15,043 bases of DNA. It comes from JABWCE01 sp964617955. Lineage in GTDB: Bacteria > Bacteroidota > Bacteroidia > NS11-12g > UBA9320. The translations under genes and the position numbers were made by a program. Below, in pieces: positions 13,978-15,043 of the stretch (position 1 is the stretch's first letter; every line of letters begins with the position of its first letter). The stretch covers positions 1-15,043 of the forward strand of contig CAZTXB010000029.1 of assembly GCA_964617955.1 (NCBI GenBank), read 5' to 3'. The notes below the pieces were generated by a model. That model had not been told where the DNA came from. It did no database searches and worked only from the letters and a program-made list of their open reading frames with translations.

Positions 13978-14742
13978 TTATTCAATCAAAAAAGGAAGCT
14001 TCCCATCCGTAATGATGACTTTGCTATTCGTAGATTTTGATAACTCCATAAAGGCTTCTATGCTCCGTATTTTTATGATCTGATCGGTCAAGCCTTCTGA
14101 AAGTATTTTCTGCGCATCTTTAGTTCCTGTTGCTTCAATGATTTTTCTTTCTGCTTCCAACTTTTCTTGTTGGAGGATAAACTCCATTCTCATGGCATCC
14201 TGTTCGGCTTGTAATTTCTGTTCAATGGAGCTGGCAAGCCCGGCCGGCAATTGAATGCTCTTCATGAGTACTGCATCTACATTGACCCCTTGTTCTTTGA
14301 GGGTTTCTCCCATTTTGTTTTTAATGGCATTTTCAATTTCCGCTCTCATACCCGAGTGCATGTCTTTAGCAAAATACTTCGAACAAACATCGGCAGACGC
14401 AGAACGAAAAACATTCGAAATGATGGTTTCGTATCCTAAACCTAAATTCCTAATGACCTTAGGAACACTGTTTACATCTACATTGTAAAGAATAGAGATC
14501 TGTGCAACTACGCTTAAACCTTCTTTGCTTGGCAAACTCAGGCTTAATTCAATGTTATTAATTTGAACATTGGTTCTAATCACTCGGGTGGTAAACGGCA
14601 TGTACCAAATCACTCCTTGAGTGTGCGATACTTGTGAAAGCTTGCCAAGTCTTTGTTTTACCCCCACTTCGCCGGGTCGGATAATGGCACAGCTTGATAA
14701 CGATAGTAAAATTAATGCACTGTAAATAATTTTTGTTTTCAT
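13978..14742 (-). CDS. SPFH/prohibitin-like (Band 7) lipoprotein
   Basis: A 254-residue protein with a lipoprotein signal peptide (lipobox LSSC, C18) in place of the transmembrane anchor usual in prohibitins. The SPFH domain follows directly (about 22-185): PGEVGVKQRLGKL, then a beta-rich part through SVVAQISILYNVD, then the helical end LKEQGVNVDAVLMKSIQLP. A charged coiled-coil tail rich in Glu, Gln and Lys (about 186-235) matches the oligomerisation helix of stomatin/prohibitin proteins. Such proteins form ring-shaped scaffolds that organise membranes or control proteases. The frame extends to an ATG at 14799, but MKTKIIYSALILLSLSSC at 14742 is a complete signal peptide, so I use that start. 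It is convergent with the S8 protease. The lipid anchor would place it on the periplasmic side of the inner or outer membrane. Confidence 0.88.
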   Translation of the reverse strand: MKTKIIYSALILLSLSSCAIIRPGEVGVKQRLGKLSQVSHTQGVIWYMPFTTRVIRTNVQINNIELSLSLPSKEGLSVVAQISILYNVDVNSVPKVIRNLGLGYETIISNVFRSASADVCSKYFAKDMHSGMRAEIENAIKNKMGETLKEQGVNVDAVLMKSIQLPAGLASSIEQKLQAEQDAMRMEFILQQEKLEAERKIIEATGTKDAQKILSEGLTDQIIKIRSIEAFMELSKSTNSKVIITDGKLPFLIE

Positions 14743-14957
14743 AATCGTGTTTTTTGTTTTTTTAAATTTAAGTTGGCATGATTCTATCGTATTACCCATT
14801 ATTCAATAGATTTTCCGCCAAATCTTGCCTGTTTTTTGAGAACAAATATTAAGCCAAAATCCTTTTACACTCTGTAATGAAAATTCGCTAACCCACAAGT
14901 TCTGCATGGATAGTCATCGGGATTGTGGATTAGTTTAAACAATAAAAGGGCTATTTA
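14743..14957. other. Intergenic region upstream of the SPFH gene
   Basis: This AT-rich stretch should hold the promoter of the minus-strand SPFH gene, but I find no clear match to TAnnTTTG close to its start codon. No reading frame of note is seen. The rightmost part runs into the possible insertion-sequence end that begins near 14958. Confidence 0.4.
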
Positions 14958-15043
14958 GGGCCTGCTGAAAAACACTCAAAGGCTTGAAAGGATTAGGTTG
15001 ATATTAGTTTTTATTTCTTTTAATGTACGATAAAATTAGTAAA
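14958..15043 (+). mobile_element. Possible left end of an insertion sequence, cut by the window edge
   Basis: GGGCCTGCTGAAAAACA (14958-14974) resembles the terminal inverted repeats of IS1182/IS5-type elements, which often read GGxCTGTTGAAAAA. About 50 nt further on an ATG (15023) opens a frame MYDKISK that runs off the window, consistent in spacing with a transposase start. The partner repeat and the transposase lie outside the window, so neither family nor intactness can be judged. Confidence 0.35.

Noticed and set aside
1..15043. CRISPR arrays, tRNA or rRNA genes, toxin-antitoxin pairs, prophage genes
   Set aside because: I looked for regularly spaced repeats, tRNA-like cloverleaf ends and typical phage or defence proteins and saw none.

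Overview
The window looks like a chromosomal, mostly housekeeping segment of a Bacteroidota genome, probably outside Bacteroides itself. The evidence is: start-proximal promoter elements of the Bacteroidota type (TAnnTTTG near -7), no clear Shine-Dalgarno sequences, a phospholipid:prolipoprotein transferase with the Cys-His-x-Ser-Gly-Asp-Gly-Asp-Trp-Gly variant of the Lgt signature, an MtaB-type tRNA thiolase, and the arrangement alaS <> M23 peptidase > MerR. Base composition is moderately AT-rich, and intergenic stretches are clearly richer in A+T than the genes.

Layout. 201-3477 (+): a tight three-gene unit of mtaB (tRNA methylthiotransferase), a class I SAM methyltransferase, and an Lgt-like prolipoprotein diacylglyceryl transferase. 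3510-7079 (-): a tandem universal stress protein with its own promoter, and alaS. 7170-8470 (+): a membrane-anchored LytM/M23 peptidoglycan peptidase that starts at TTG and overlaps a small MerR-type regulator by 1 nt. It is divergent from alaS, and the two predicted promoters occupy the 90-nt gap so that the two 5' ends would overlap. 8628-11505 (+): two overlapping genes for exported, predicted outer-membrane beta-barrel proteins, the second with a helix-hairpin-helix domain right after its signal peptide. 11515-12234 (+): pdxJ (vitamin B6), starting at GTG. 12235-12602: a 368-nt gap with a structured element and a promoter. 12603-13832 (+): an S8 subtilisin-like protease lipoprotein, followed by a strong intrinsic terminator. 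13978-14742 (-): an SPFH/prohibitin-like lipoprotein. 14958 to the end: a sequence resembling the terminal inverted repeat of an insertion sequence, followed by a possible truncated ORF start.

How the genes relate. A common theme is the cell envelope: lipoprotein maturation (Lgt), two lipoproteins that would be its substrates (S8 protease and SPFH protein), a cell-wall peptidase, and an outer-membrane pair. The translation genes (mtaB, alaS) and pdxJ are interspersed housekeeping. I see no phage, CRISPR array, defence island, toxin-antitoxin pair, tRNA or rRNA. The least explained item is the beta-barrel pair with an exported helix-hairpin-helix domain. The most notable regulatory pattern is the placement of -7-like elements 4-5 nt before start codons, which implies leaderless mRNAs.
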